A DNA stretch of 64,000 nucleotides from Comamonas koreensis (GCF_014076495.1 NZ_CP043575.1:2666001-2730000); one strand, 5' to 3'; numbered from the stretch's first letter, positions 37,538-46,942 are shown. Notes: generated by a model from the letters alone, not told the origin. Numbers and translations: made by a program.

Positions 37538-37735
37538 TTAATCTGCCGCAGCTAAAGCGTCGATTTCTTCGTCGCTGAGCGGGCGCGCTTCGCCTTCGAG
37601 CATGATGGGCATGCCATCGCGCACCGGGTAGGCCAGGCGCGCGCTGCGCGAGACCAGTTCCTGGCGCTCGCGGTCATAGCGCAGGGGGCCTTTGGTGACG
37701 GGGCAAACCAGCAGTTCGAGCAGTTTCGGGTCCAT
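37538..37735 (-). CDS. ycaR: Trm112-family protein (YcaR-like)
   Basis: A 65-residue protein of the Trm112/UPF0434 family: [20 protein letters not shown] at the start and [14 protein letters not shown] in the middle, with the single retained Cys of the proteobacterial type. In eukaryotes Trm112 activates methyltransferases; the bacterial role is unclear. It starts eight bases after lpxK, and this lpxK-ycaR-kdsB order is widespread. Confidence 0.93.
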   Translation of the reverse strand: MDPKLLELLVCPVTKGPLRYDRERQELVSRSARLAYPVRDGMPIMLEGEARPLSDEEIDALAAAD

Positions 37736-37743
37736 AGCAGCAA

Positions 37744-38871
37744 TCAGTCTTTCTTAACAGGGGGCGATGCGGGCTGGTGCTGGCGCAGCAGTGCATCGGC
37801 ATGCTGGCCAAAGGCCGGGTCGATGGCGACCTCCAGCGGCACAGCCAGTGCATGGGGGGCAATGCGCCAGAGCTTGTGCGCATCCTTTTCGGTGCACAGC
37901 AGCACGGGTGCATCGGGTGCACCTATTGTAGGTGCGCTGGTCGCGGCGATTCCGAGGCTTGCCAGCCAGGCCGGGTCGTCCAGCGGGGCATGGTCGGGCA
38001 GTGCATCGCTGCGGGCCAGCTGCAGGCCCTGGGCTTGCAGCATCGCAAAAAACTCCTGCGGATAGGCAATGGCGGCCAGCGCATGCACTGGCCGGCCGCG
38101 CAGATCGGCAAGCGCATGGTGGCGGCCATCCTGGCCAACGGCATAGCAGGCCAGGCTGCGCTGCAGCGGCCAGGCCGCTGCACCAGTGGCTGCCAGCTGC
38201 TGGGGCGCTGGGCCGGCGTAGAGCGCAATGTCCAGCCGCCTGGGCCAGGGCTCGCGCAGTGGCCCGGCCGGCAGTTGCCAGCCATTGCCAATGCCTTGGG
38301 CGTTGAAGACGGCAATCTCCACATCGCGGGCCAGTGCCAGGTGCTGCAGGCCATCGTCGCAGACCAGCACATCGACATCGGGGTGCGCCTGCAGGGCCGC
38401 CTGGGCGGCCGTGGCCCGCAGCGCAGCCACATACACCGGCACGCCACTGCGCTGGGCGATCAGCAAGGGCTCATCGCCCACCAGGCGCGGGTCGCTGCCG
38501 GGGGTGACGGCTATCGCGTTGGGATTTTTGCTGTTGTCGCGCCCATAGCCGCGCGAGATAACCGCTGGCCGCCAGCCCTGGGCCTGCAAGGCCTGCACCA
38601 GGTGCAGGGTCACAGGCGTCTTGCCCGCGCCCCCGGCGATCACATTGCCCACCACCACCACGGGCACCGGCGCGCGGTAGGCCTTGCACAGACCGGTGCG
38701 GTAGAGGGCGCGGCGCAGCGCGCCCAGCGCTGCATAGCACCAGGACAGCGGCAGCAGCGCGATGGCCAGCAGGCCTTTGCGCTGCCAGGCATCGGTGATG
38801 CGTGCCGAGCGGGGGCGCGTGGCACTGGGGGGCGCGGCAGGCGTGGATGGAGGGGGAGGCGGGACGGTCAT
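37744..38871 (-). CDS. lpxK: Tetraacyldisaccharide 4'-kinase
   Basis: Adds the 4'-phosphate to the lipid A precursor at the inner membrane. The 375 residues start with a Pro-rich stretch and a membrane-associated helix ([19 protein letters not shown]). The P-loop is [12 protein letters not shown] at 75-86, and VISRGYGRD and [18 protein letters not shown] follow, the latter bearing the catalytic-site Asp residues. The proline-rich start may be shorter in reality. Confidence 0.95.
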   Translation of the reverse strand: MTVPPPPPSTPAAPPSATRPRSARITDAWQRKGLLAIALLPLSWCYAALGALRRALYRTGLCKAYRAPVPVVVVGNVIAGGAGKTPVTLHLVQALQAQGWRPAVISRGYGRDNSKNPNAIAVTPGSDPRLVGDEPLLIAQRSGVPVYVAALRATAAQAALQAHPDVDVLVCDDGLQHLALARDVEIAVFNAQGIGNGWQLPAGPLREPWPRRLDIALYAGPAPQQLAATGAAAWPLQRSLACYAVGQDGRHHALADLRGRPVHALAAIAYPQEFFAMLQAQGLQLARSDALPDHAPLDDPAWLASLGIAATSAPTIGAPDAPVLLCTEKDAHKLWRIAPHALAVPLEVAIDPAFGQHADALLRQHQPASPPVKKD

Positions 38872-38913
38872 GCAGGCTGCATGCTAGCACTGCCCAGGCG
38901 CAGTGCCTGGGGT

Positions 38914-39330
38914 TTAGCGTGCCGCCGTCTGGGTGGCAAAGGTGATCTGCTGCAGGCCAACGCGGCGGGCGGCTTCCATCACCGAGACCACCGACTGGTG
39001 CGGCGCCAGCGCATCGGCGCTGATGATGATCACGCTGTCCTTGCCAGCGGTGGCGGCATTGCGCAGTGCTTCGGCCATATCGGCCACGGTCTTGCCTTCC
39101 AGCGCGACCTTGCCCACGGCATAGCGCCCATCGGCAGCGACGGAGACGATGATCTCTTTGGGCCGGTCGCGCAGTTGCTCGGCATTGGCGGTCGGCAAGG
39201 TCAGCTGCAGCTCGGTGAATTTGCTGTAGGTGGTCGAGAGCATCAGGAAGATGAGCACGACCAGCAGCACATCAATGAACGGGATCAAGTTGATCTCGGG
39301 CTCTGTCGTGGTGCGGGGGCGAAAGTTCAT
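38914..39330 (-). CDS. exbD: ExbD/TolR-family biopolymer transport protein
   Basis: A 138-residue inner-membrane protein with one transmembrane helix (IPFIDVLLVVLIFLMLST, about 16-33) carrying the proton-pathway Asp at residue 20, and a periplasmic domain. It works with ExbB to energise TonB. The gene follows exbB by 19 bases. No tonB is present in the window. Confidence 0.93.
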   Translation of the reverse strand: MNFRPRTTTEPEINLIPFIDVLLVVLIFLMLSTTYSKFTELQLTLPTANAEQLRDRPKEIIVSVAADGRYAVGKVALEGKTVADMAEALRNAATAGKDSVIIISADALAPHQSVVSVMEAARRVGLQQITFATQTAAR

Positions 39331-39349
39331 GCTGGCTCCTGCCCGGCGA

Positions 39350-39970
39350 TCAGCTGCGGCGCAGCTTGTTCAGGTGGCGCAGAAACTGCTCGGCCGACAG
39401 CTCCAGGGTGAGCAGATAGCCATCGACCCGGCTGCGGAAGTAGCGCCAGAAAATGAGGGCCGGGATGGCCACCATCAGGCCAAAAGCGGTGTTGTACAGC
39501 GCAATCGAGATACCGTGGGCCAGCATGCTGGGGTTGTTGCCGCCACCGCTTTGCGAGCCGAAGATCTCGATCATGCCGATCACCGTGCCCAAGAGGCCCA
39601 GCAATGGCGCGGCCGATGCGATGGTGGCGAGGGCGGTGAGGTACTTTTCGAGCTTTTGGGCTTCGCGGCGGCCGGTGCTCTCCAGCGTGGCGCGCAGGTC
39701 GGCCTCCGAGATGCGGGGCTCCAAGGTGATGGTGCGCAGTCCGCTGGCCAGCACCTCGCCCAGCGACGAGTTCTGGCCGAGCTGGTTCACCACTTCGGCG
39801 CTGGGCACCCCATTGGCTGAGACGGACATGGCTTCCTGCAGCAGGTTGGCTGGGGCGACTTTGTCCGCTTTCAAAGCCACAAAGCGCTCAACGATCAATG
39901 CCAGGGCCAGGATGGAGCAGGCAATCAAGGGCCAGATGGGCCAGCCTGCTGCTTGGATGATGGAAAACAA
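39350..39970 (-). CDS. exbB: ExbB/TolQ-family proton channel protein
   Basis: A 206-residue inner-membrane protein with three transmembrane segments. The first is IIQAAGWPIWPLIACSILALAL, and the conserved ASAAPLLGLLGTVIGMI plus ALYNTAFGLMVAIPALIFW form the ion pathway. I chose the TTG at 39970, which follows GGAGAG at good spacing and gives a normal N-terminus (LFSIIQAAGW). The ATG at 40006 would add twelve charged residues. First gene of the exbB-exbD-lpxK cluster; the receptors in this window depend on such a complex. Confidence 0.92.
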   Translation of the reverse strand: MFSIIQAAGWPIWPLIACSILALALIVERFVALKADKVAPANLLQEAMSVSANGVPSAEVVNQLGQNSSLGEVLASGLRTITLEPRISEADLRATLESTGRREAQKLEKYLTALATIASAAPLLGLLGTVIGMIEIFGSQSGGGNNPSMLAHGISIALYNTAFGLMVAIPALIFWRYFRSRVDGYLLTLELSAEQFLRHLNKLRRS

Positions 39971-40584
39971 GATTCTCTCTCCGCTCTTTCTTTTTTCAGC
40001 GGCCATTATGGCCCAAGGCCACTGCCGGTCCGCCTAAAATCGGCGCTGGCGCTGCGTCCAACCCACAGTCCCAGAATGCCGGAAAGGCCCAGTCATCCAC
40101 AAAAAATGTGGATAACTTTGTGGGTAATGTGTCATCAGCCGGAAAAATTGCCCAATTTACGGGGTTTTTCTTAGATTGCTTAAAAAATAAGCTGATAAAA
40201 ATATTGAAAAATCAAAAGCTTGTACGTAGGTTCAATATTTTGTGCTACAGAGTATGACGTATGCATGACGCTGTCACAGAGCCGCTTTCTTGTGGACTAC
40301 TGCGTGTTGGAGGTGTGGGAAAAGCCGGCTTTTGAGCCTTCCCTGGCCTCTATGTCGTTGCTGTGACGGGAAAAAATGCCGCTGCCAGTGGTTGCGTTGG
40401 CAGCTAATTGGCAGCCCCTTCGATAGCGGAATGGCAGCACCTGACGGTGGATGGCCAGCCCGCTGGATCCCTGGCGCAAGTCCCAGCCGCTACCATGTCT
40501 GCTGCATGCCGCGTTGCGGCGCAACCAACACTCACCTCTCCTGATTTCTGCCGAGCCGAGCCTGCCGCCAAGCCGGCCATTTTT
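39971..40584. other. AT-rich intergenic region between exbB and xseA
   Basis: About 610 bases without a credible gene. Three DnaA-box-like 9-mers lie at 40093-40127, and an AT-rich tract (about 40145-40265, with TTAAAAAATAAG and AAAATATTGAAAAAT) follows. The remainder is ordinary GC-rich DNA. It holds the divergent promoters of exbB and xseA. Confidence 0.7.
40093..40127. promoter_or_regulatory. Cluster of three DnaA-box-like sites
   Basis: TCATCCACA (40093-40101), TGTGGATAA (40107-40115, perfect TTATCCACA on the minus strand) and TGTGGGTAA (40119-40127, TTACCCACA on the minus strand) are packed in 35 bases. Confidence 0.6.
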
Positions 40585-41940
40585 ATGGACACCACACACT
40601 ACCCGCCCACTGTCGCTGCCAACGCCGCCCCCAGCCCCCGCATCTGGGAGGTGGGCGCGCTGTGCCGGGCGGTGGCCGATGCGCTGGCGGCGCGCTTCAA
40701 CCCGGTGGAGGTGCGCGGGGAGCTCAGCGGTTTTTCGCGCGCGGCCAGCGGCCACTGCTACTTCAACCTCAAGGATGCCAACGGCCAGGTGCGCTGCGCG
40801 ATGTTTCGCCGCTCCGCGCAGGCGCTGGACTTCAACCCGCGCGACGGCGAGTTGGTCGAGGTGGTGGGCAAGCTGGGGGTCTATGAGCAGCGCGGCGATC
40901 TGCAGCTGATTGTCGAAGGCATGCGCCGGGCCGGGCAGGGGGCGTTGTTTGAGCAGTTCCTGCGCCTCAAGGCGCAGCTCGAATCCGAAGGCCTGTTTGA
41001 CAGCGAGCGCAAGCGGCAGCTGCCGCTGATGCCGCGCGGCATCGGCATCGTCACCTCGCTGGGCGCGGCGGCGCTGCACGATGTGGTGACGGCCTTGCGC
41101 CGCCGCGTGCCGCAGCTGCCGGTGGTGCTGGTGCCAGCGCTGGTGCAGGGCGCGCAGGCGGCGCCATCGATGGTGGCGGCGCTGCAAAAGCTCTACCGCC
41201 TGGCCGAGGCCCAGATCGCTTATGACGCCCGCCTGAGTATTGACGCGCCGGCGGTGCCCATCGACACCATCTTGCTGGTGCGCGGCGGTGGCTCGCTGGA
41301 GGACCTCTGGGCCTTCAACGCCGAGCAACTGGCCCGCACCGTAGTGCAAAGCCCGGTGCCGCTGGTGAGCGGCGTGGGGCATGAGACCGACTTCACGATC
41401 GCCGATTTCTGCGCCGATCTGCGCGCGCCCACGCCCACGGCCGCTGCCGAGCTGGTCTGCCAGCCGCGCGATGTCTGGCTGGGCGCGCTGCAACTGGCGG
41501 AGCAGCGCCTGGTCGATGGTGTCGAGCGCCATCTGGACCGCCAGCAGCAGCGCCTGGACATGGCAGCGCGCCAGATTGGCAGGCCGTCATCCTTGGTGCA
41601 CGGCCAGCAGCAGATGCTGGACCGGCTTGGCCGCCGCCTGCAAAGCGCTGCACAAAGCCAGTTGCATGGCCAGGACAAGCGCGTGCAGCACCTGGCCAGC
41701 GTATTCCCCTCTGGCGCGGCGCGCCATCTGGAGCGCAGTGAGCAGCGCCTGGCGCAATTGCATGCGCGGCTGGAGCTGCTCAACCCGCGCCAGGTGCTGT
41801 CGCGGGGCTATGCCTTGCTGACCGACATGCAAGGCCAGGTAGTGAGTTCGGTAACGCAGGCGACACCGGGCAAGGCCCTGCATGCCGAGCTGGCCGATGG
41901 CAGTGTCGATGTGGTGGCGACCCAGCGCTTGCTGGTCTAG
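40585..41940 (+). CDS. xseA: Exodeoxyribonuclease VII large subunit
   Basis: Catalytic subunit of a single-strand-specific exonuclease. The 451 residues have an N-terminal OB fold (IWEVGALCRAVADALAARFN, VEVRGELSGFSRAASGHCYF) and the catalytic domain with IGIVTSLGAAALHDVV, LLVRGGGSLEDLWAFNAE and VSGVGHETDFTIADFCADLRAPTPTAAAEL. A long coiled-coil C-terminus and the closing motif VLSRGYALLTD follow. ATG at 40585 gives the family N-terminus; the frame extends upstream without homology. xseB is not in the window. Confidence 0.96.
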   Translation: MDTTHYPPTVAANAAPSPRIWEVGALCRAVADALAARFNPVEVRGELSGFSRAASGHCYFNLKDANGQVRCAMFRRSAQALDFNPRDGELVEVVGKLGVYEQRGDLQLIVEGMRRAGQGALFEQFLRLKAQLESEGLFDSERKRQLPLMPRGIGIVTSLGAAALHDVVTALRRRVPQLPVVLVPALVQGAQAAPSMVAALQKLYRLAEAQIAYDARLSIDAPAVPIDTILLVRGGGSLEDLWAFNAEQLARTVVQSPVPLVSGVGHETDFTIADFCADLRAPTPTAAAELVCQPRDVWLGALQLAEQRLVDGVERHLDRQQQRLDMAARQIGRPSSLVHGQQQMLDRLGRRLQSAAQSQLHGQDKRVQHLASVFPSGAARHLERSEQRLAQLHARLELLNPRQVLSRGYALLTDMQGQVVSSVTQATPGKALHAELADGSVDVVATQRLLV

Positions 41941-42213
41941 CGCTGCGCCAAGGTGCCACTGCGCAGGCCTGGGGGCGGACGCGCGCTTGCGCCGCTGCGG
42001 CGGCCAGCCCGCGTGATGGCAATTGGCGGCGCTTTCTGACGCCGTGCTGCCTGGCTTGCATGCTATCGTCGTCATAGTAAATGGGCTGAACCCGTATTCA
42101 TCAACGGGTCGATTTTCCTTTTTACAATCGACGACTGAGGCTGCGGGCTGGCCGGTGTTTGCCAACACCGCCTGGCCCGGCTTTGAAACCATACCAACCA
42201 CGAGGAAACCACG

Positions 42214-42795
42214 ATGGAACGCACTCTGCCACCACTGCCCTATGCGATTGATGCCCTGGCCCCTGCCTACAGCCAGGAAACGCTGGAATACCACCACGGC
42301 AAGCACCACAAGGCCTACGTGGACAAGCTCAACGAGCTGCAAAAGGGCACCGAGTTCGAGAACCTGGAGCTGGAAGCCGTGATCAAGAAGGCGACCGGTG
42401 GTATCTACAACCAGGCCGCTCAAATCTGGAACCACACCTTCTTCTGGAACTGCATGACCCCCGGCGGCGGCGCTGAGCCAAGCGGCGCGCTGGCCGATGC
42501 CATCAACAAGAAGTGGGGCAGCTACGCCGAGTTCAAGAAGGCGTTCCAGGCCTCGGCCGTGGGCAACTTCGGCTCGGGCTGGACCTGGCTGGTCAAGAAG
42601 CCCGATGGCTCGGTGGACATCGTCAATACCGGCGCTGCTGGCACCCCGCTGACCACTGACGACAAGGCACTGCTGACCGTCGACGTGTGGGAACATGCTT
42701 ACTACATCGACTACCGCAATGCCCGTCCGAAGTTTGTTGAAACCTTCTTCGACAAGCTGGTGAACTGGAAGTTTGCGGAAAGCAATTTCGCCTGA
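42214..42795 (+). CDS. sodB: Superoxide dismutase [Fe]
   Basis: Converts superoxide to oxygen and peroxide in the cytoplasm. The 193 residues have all four metal ligands: H27 in YHHGKHH, H74 in IWNHTFFW, and D157 and H161 in DVWEHAYYIDYRN. The IYNQAAQIWNHTFFW segment favours the iron type. A GAGGAAAC ribosome site precedes the ATG. Two small inverted repeats (ACCCGT/ACGGGT and GTCGATT/AATCGAC) lie in the 5' spacer, and a strong terminator follows. Confidence 0.97.
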   Translation: MERTLPPLPYAIDALAPAYSQETLEYHHGKHHKAYVDKLNELQKGTEFENLELEAVIKKATGGIYNQAAQIWNHTFFWNCMTPGGGAEPSGALADAINKKWGSYAEFKKAFQASAVGNFGSGWTWLVKKPDGSVDIVNTGAAGTPLTTDDKALLTVDVWEHAYYIDYRNARPKFVETFFDKLVNWKFAESNFA

Positions 42796-42835
42796 TAGCG
42801 GCTGCCCTGCGTGATCGCCGGGTACACCTGATCAG

Positions 42836-42881
42836 AAAAAAGGCCGGATGGTGCGCTGCACCGTATCCGGCCTTTGCTTTT
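42836..42881 (+). terminator. Terminator after sodB
   Basis: AGGCCGGAT (42841-42849) pairs with ATCCGGCCT (42865-42873), with an inner GGTGC/GCACC stem, flanked by A-run and CTTTTT. Confidence 0.9.
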
Positions 42882-42993
42882 TGGGGGCAGGGCGGTGCAT
42901 TGGCGCCAGTGCCCAGTCTGTCAGCTACAGGCAACACTTCCCTCTGGCAAAGCCCCTGATTTGCGCCAGTTTTCCGAGCCGTGCAAATGCATG

Positions 42994-43015
42994 ATTGATA
43001 ATCAGTCTCATTTGC
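42994..43015 (+). promoter_or_regulatory. Fur-box-like site before the second TonB receptor
   Basis: ATTGATAATCAGTCTCATTT contains the GATAAT half and a TCTCATT half of the Fur consensus, ending about 20 bases before the chosen receptor start. Confidence 0.65.
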
Positions 43016-43033
43016 TTCTTGGCTGGTTGTTGT

Positions 43034-45280
43034 ATGTTGTTCTCTTCCCGTTTTGCGCTCCACCCGGTGGCGGGCGCAGTTGCTCTGCTGGTTTCTTTTA
43101 CCGCTGTCCCCGCTTTGGCTCAAACCCAGGAGGGCGCTGCTGACACAGCCACCGCCGCAGCGGCGCCAGCTGCCGGCGAAGACAGCGTCTTGCCGACCGT
43201 GACCGTCAACGCCAGTGCCGATGCATCGGCGCAAGGTCTGTCCAAGGCCTATGCCGGCGGCCAGGTGGCGCGCGGCGGGCGTGTGGGTATTCTGGGCACC
43301 GAAGACATCATGAACACGCCGTTCTCCACGACGGCCTATACCCAGGATCTGATCCGCGACCAGCAGGCGCGCAGCGTGGGCGATGTGCTGCAAAACGATG
43401 CCTCGGTGCGCGTCTCGCGCGGTTTTGGCAACTTCCAGGAATCGTATTTTGTGCGCGGCTTTGTGCTGGGCTCGGACAGCATTGCCTACAACGGCCTCTA
43501 CGGTCTGCTGCCGCGCCAGTATGTGTCGGCCGAGCTGTTTGAGCGCGTAGAGCTGCTGCGCGGCGCCAGCGGCTTTTTGAATGGGGCATCGCCCGCCGGT
43601 GACAGCATTGGTGGCGCCCTGAACCTGCTGCCCAAGCGCGCCTCGAACGAGCCGCTGACGCGGGTCAGCGTGGGTGGATCGAGCGGCGCGCAAGGCTATG
43701 CCGCGGCCGACATCAGCCGCCGCTTTGGCCCCGACCAGGCCACCGGCCTGCGCCTGAACGTGGCCAAACGCAAGGGCGATACCACGATCGACGACGAAGG
43801 TGTCGATCTGAGTGTGGTGTCCTTGGGGTTGGATTGGCGCTCCAGCAATCTGCGCCTGTCGGCCGATGTGGGCTACCAAAGCCACAAACTGACCACGCCA
43901 CGCCCCAATGTGACCTTGGGTGCCGCAGTGACCCAGGTGCCCAGCGCCCCGGACAACAGCAAAAACTTTGCCCAGCCCTGGACCTATTCGAACGAGCGCG
44001 ACAGCTTTGGCTCGGTGCGCGCCGAGTACGACATCAACAGCCGGCTCACCGCCTGGGCGGCAGGCGGTGCACGCTTTGGCCGCGAGCGCAACTCGCTCGC
44101 CAGCCTGACCCTGAACAATGGCAGCACCGGCAGCGGCACCCAAGGGCGCTTTGACAATACCCGCGCCGATGACATCTTTACCGGCGAAGTGGGCCTGCGC
44201 GGCAAGCTGACCACCGGCAGCATTGGCCACAGCATCGTGCTGGCGGCCTCGGCTTTCTCGGACAAGCGCAAGAACGCCTTCTACTCGCAGCCGGCCGCCA
44301 GCGCGCTGGCCACCAATCTGTACAACCCCGTCTATGGCGCGGCACCGCCCTTGGGCACCAGCTCGAACGACCTGGATGACCCGGCCGTGCAGGCCCGCAT
44401 CAAGCTGTCGAGCCTGGCCTTGTCGGACACCCTGTCGATGTTCGACGAGCGCCTGCTGCTCACCCTGGGCGTGCGCCACCAGGCCATCGAGACGCAGACC
44501 TTTGCCTATAACACCGGCATTGCAGCGCCCAAGGTGGACAAGAGCCGCACCAGCCCGATGGCGGCCGTCGTCTTCAAGCCGGCCGAGCGGGTATCGCTCT
44601 ACGCCAACTACATCGAAGGCCTGACCCCGGGCGAGATTGCACCGGCGCTGTCGTCGGGCTTGCCGGTGGCCAATGCCGGCGCGGCGCTGGCACCCTATGT
44701 CTCCAAGCAAAAGGAAGTGGGCTTGAAGTGGGATGGTGGCGATATTGGCGCGGGCCTGGCCTGGTTCACCACCGACAAGCCGCGTGTGTTCCGCAATTCC
44801 ATCTCGGGCGTCTACGGCCCTGAAGGCATGGACCGCCACCGTGGCCTGGAGCTCAATGTGTTTGGCCAGGTCACACGCGGCCTGCGCGTGCTGGGTGGCG
44901 TCACCTGGCTCGATGCCAAGCAACTGGCCGATGGCAACAACCCCAATGCCGGCAAGCGCGTGATTGGCGTGCCCCGCCAGCAGGGCAATCTGGGGCTGGA
45001 GTGGGATGTGCCCGGCGTGCGGGGCCTGAGCCTGGATGGCCGCGCCGTGGCCACCGGCAGCAGCTATGCCAATGCGACCAATACCTTGCAGGTGGCAGGC
45101 TGGACTCGGTTTGACCTGGGTGCGCGCTACCTGACCGAAATCGATGGCCGCCTGGTGACCCTGCGCGCCCGCGTGGAGAACGCGGCCAACCGCAACTACT
45201 GGGCCTCGGTGGGTTCGACCGGCTACTTGGTGCTGTCCAACCCGCGCACCTTCACGGTCAGCGCCAGTGTGGACTTCTAA
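43034..45280 (+). CDS. TonB-dependent siderophore receptor (ferrichrome-receptor-like)
   Basis: Outer-membrane receptor of 748 residues. A signal peptide (ALLVSFTAVPALA, about residues 18-30) is followed by a TonB-box-like VLPTVTVNASAD. The plug contains SVGDVLQNDASVRVSRGFGN, YFVRGFVLGSDSIAYNGLYG and VELLRGASGFLNGASPAGDSIG, the FhuA/FcuA-type pattern. The barrel ends in TVSASVDF. The ATG at 43034 was chosen because the upstream TTG at 42995 lies in the Fur-box-like site. The FecI-type gene begins 29 bases after its stop, suggesting co-transcription. Confidence 0.92.
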   Translation: MLFSSRFALHPVAGAVALLVSFTAVPALAQTQEGAADTATAAAAPAAGEDSVLPTVTVNASADASAQGLSKAYAGGQVARGGRVGILGTEDIMNTPFSTTAYTQDLIRDQQARSVGDVLQNDASVRVSRGFGNFQESYFVRGFVLGSDSIAYNGLYGLLPRQYVSAELFERVELLRGASGFLNGASPAGDSIGGALNLLPKRASNEPLTRVSVGGSSGAQGYAAADISRRFGPDQATGLRLNVAKRKGDTTIDDEGVDLSVVSLGLDWRSSNLRLSADVGYQSHKLTTPRPNVTLGAAVTQVPSAPDNSKNFAQPWTYSNERDSFGSVRAEYDINSRLTAWAAGGARFGRERNSLASLTLNNGSTGSGTQGRFDNTRADDIFTGEVGLRGKLTTGSIGHSIVLAASAFSDKRKNAFYSQPAASALATNLYNPVYGAAPPLGTSSNDLDDPAVQARIKLSSLALSDTLSMFDERLLLTLGVRHQAIETQTFAYNTGIAAPKVDKSRTSPMAAVVFKPAERVSLYANYIEGLTPGEIAPALSSGLPVANAGAALAPYVSKQKEVGLKWDGGDIGAGLAWFTTDKPRVFRNSISGVYGPEGMDRHRGLELNVFGQVTRGLRVLGGVTWLDAKQLADGNNPNAGKRVIGVPRQQGNLGLEWDVPGVRGLSLDGRAVATGSSYANATNTLQVAGWTRFDLGARYLTEIDGRLVTLRARVENAANRNYWASVGSTGYLVLSNPRTFTVSASVDF

Positions 45281-45309
45281 GCGCTGACAGCCGGACTGCG
45301 GTTTGCCCC

Positions 45310-45840
45310 ATGACTGCGACCAGCCCCTTGCCCCTGCAGCCCGTCCCCATGCTGCCCGATATTGCCGCGCTCTATGTGGAGCACCATGGCTGGCTGCAAG
45401 GGTGGCTGCGCCGCAGGCTCGGTGATGCACACCAGGTGCGGCTGCTGAGCCCGGCTGCCAGCCATGGCGATGCCAGCGCGGCCGCGCCGCCGGCCGCTGC
45501 GCTGCGCGCCCCGCGTGCCTACCTGGCCACGGTGGCCAAGCATGTGCTGGTCAACCACCTGCGCCGCCAGTCGCTGGAGCAGGCCTATCTGCAGGCGCTG
45601 GCTGTGTTGCCCGAGCCCGAGGCTATCTCGCCCGAGCGGCAACTGGCCATTCTGCAGGCTTTGCAGGAGGTCGATGCGATGCTCGATGCACTGCCGGCCA
45701 AGGTAAGGGCGGTGTTCATCCTCTCGCAGATCGACGGCCTGACCTATGCCGAGATTGCCCAGGTACTGGGCGTGGGCCTGCGCTCGGTCAAGCGCTATAT
45801 GGCCCAGGCCATGGCCGAATGCATTTTGCTGGCGGACTGA
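45310..45840 (+). CDS. fecI: FecI-type ECF sigma factor with apparent internal deletion
   Basis: A 176-residue iron-starvation sigma factor. Region 2 begins normally (ALYVEHHGWLQGWLRRRLG) and region 4 is intact (LSQIDGLTYAEIAQVLGVGL, SVKRYMAQAMAECILL). At residues 39-46 the sequence reads DAHQVRLL, where FecI relatives have about nine more residues of the form AADLAHDTF between the DAHQ and VRLL parts. That segment is the conserved core-RNA-polymerase-binding part of region 2. The reading frame is otherwise open, so this looks like an in-frame loss of about 27 bases. FecR follows after 10 bases. Activity is doubtful. Confidence 0.85.
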   Translation: MTATSPLPLQPVPMLPDIAALYVEHHGWLQGWLRRRLGDAHQVRLLSPAASHGDASAAAPPAAALRAPRAYLATVAKHVLVNHLRRQSLEQAYLQALAVLPEPEAISPERQLAILQALQEVDAMLDALPAKVRAVFILSQIDGLTYAEIAQVLGVGLRSVKRYMAQAMAECILLAD

Positions 45841-45850
45841 GGTGCCCGCC

Positions 45851-46840
45851 ATGAGTGCCTGGAATCCGCCGCCCGTGGCCGCGCCCCTCATCACCCGCGA
45901 GGTGGCGATGCAGGCGGCCGAATGGTTTGTGCGCCTGCAAGAGGAGGCCGGCAGCGCCGGTGCCCAGGCGGAGCTGGCGCGCTGGCGGTCGCAATCGCCT
46001 GCGCATGAGCGTGCCTGGCAACGGGCGATGGCCGTCAGTCTGCAGGCGGGCTCCATTCCGGCATCGCCGGGCGCGCCCGCGCTGTCTCGGCCCCAGCGCC
46101 GTGCCACGCGCCGCGATACCGTGCGCGCGCTGGCGGTGCTGATCACGGCAGTGCCAGCGGGCTGGCTGGCCTGGCGCATGGCGCCGGTGCAGCAGTGGAC
46201 GTCCAGCCATGCCACGACCACTGGCGAATGGCGCAGCTGGACGCTGTCCGATGGCAGCCGCATGGTGCTGGACACTGCCAGCGCGGCCGATGTGCAGTTC
46301 GACGCGCTGCAGCGCCGCATCCATCTGCGCGCTGGCGCGCTTTATGTGGAGACAGCGCCCGATCCGCAGGCCAGCGCAAGGGCTTTTTTGGTGACCACCG
46401 AGCAGGGCGAGATACGCGCACTGGGCACACGCTTTAGTGTGCGCTGCGGTGATGGCTACAGCGATGTGGCCGTGCAGCAGGATGCCGTGGAGGTACGCCC
46501 ACGCGGCGGCGCAGCAGCACTGCGCTTGCAGGCCGGCCAGCAACTGCGCTTTAGCGACAGCGAGGCAGGGCAGCCACAGCTTGCCCAGGCCGGGGCCAGC
46601 CAGTGGACGCAAGATGTGCTGGCGGCCGACAACATGCGCCTGGATGCCTTTTTGGCCGAGCTGGGCCGCTACCGCAAAGGTTGGCTGCGTTGCGACCCGC
46701 AGGTGGCGGCGCTGCGCATCTCGGGCGCGTTCCAGCTAGCCGATACCGACGCGGTGCTGGCCAACCTGGCCCATCTGCTGCCGGTGCAGATCAGCGCCCG
46801 AACCCCTTACTGGGTCACGGTGCTGCCCTTGCGGCACTGA
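45851..46840 (+). CDS. fecR: FecR-family sigma regulator
   Basis: A 329-residue inner-membrane regulator that receives a signal from an STN-bearing receptor and controls its FecI partner. The N-terminal cytoplasmic DUF4880-type helix bundle (REVAMQAAEWFVRLQEEAGS) is followed by a single transmembrane helix (ALAVLITAVPAGWLAW, about 97-113). The periplasmic FecR domain has WTLSDGSRMVLDTASAADV and IRALGTRFSVR, and the C-terminal STN-like part ends PVQISARTPYWVTVLPL. The ATG at 45851 is placed 10 bases after fecI. Confidence 0.92.
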   Translation: MSAWNPPPVAAPLITREVAMQAAEWFVRLQEEAGSAGAQAELARWRSQSPAHERAWQRAMAVSLQAGSIPASPGAPALSRPQRRATRRDTVRALAVLITAVPAGWLAWRMAPVQQWTSSHATTTGEWRSWTLSDGSRMVLDTASAADVQFDALQRRIHLRAGALYVETAPDPQASARAFLVTTEQGEIRALGTRFSVRCGDGYSDVAVQQDAVEVRPRGGAAALRLQAGQQLRFSDSEAGQPQLAQAGASQWTQDVLAADNMRLDAFLAELGRYRKGWLRCDPQVAALRISGAFQLADTDAVLANLAHLLPVQISARTPYWVTVLPLRH

Positions 46841-46942
46841 GCTTTTAAAGAATTTTCTGCCAAGTTGGCCCCTTTGGGCGCGGTCGGCTGTCCTGCATAG
46901 AGATAGCGAATTGATCTGTACCGACCCCAAGCAGGAAGCCTT

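Noticed and set aside
40093..40265. Interpretation of the DnaA-box cluster as the chromosomal origin oriC
   Set aside because: No dnaA, dnaN, gidA or parAB genes nearby and only three boxes; kept as a regulatory or titration candidate instead.
42623..45430. 935-residue minus-strand frame
   Set aside because: Runs across the end of sodB and a TonB receptor on the other strand; no motif, and it would conflict with two firm genes.
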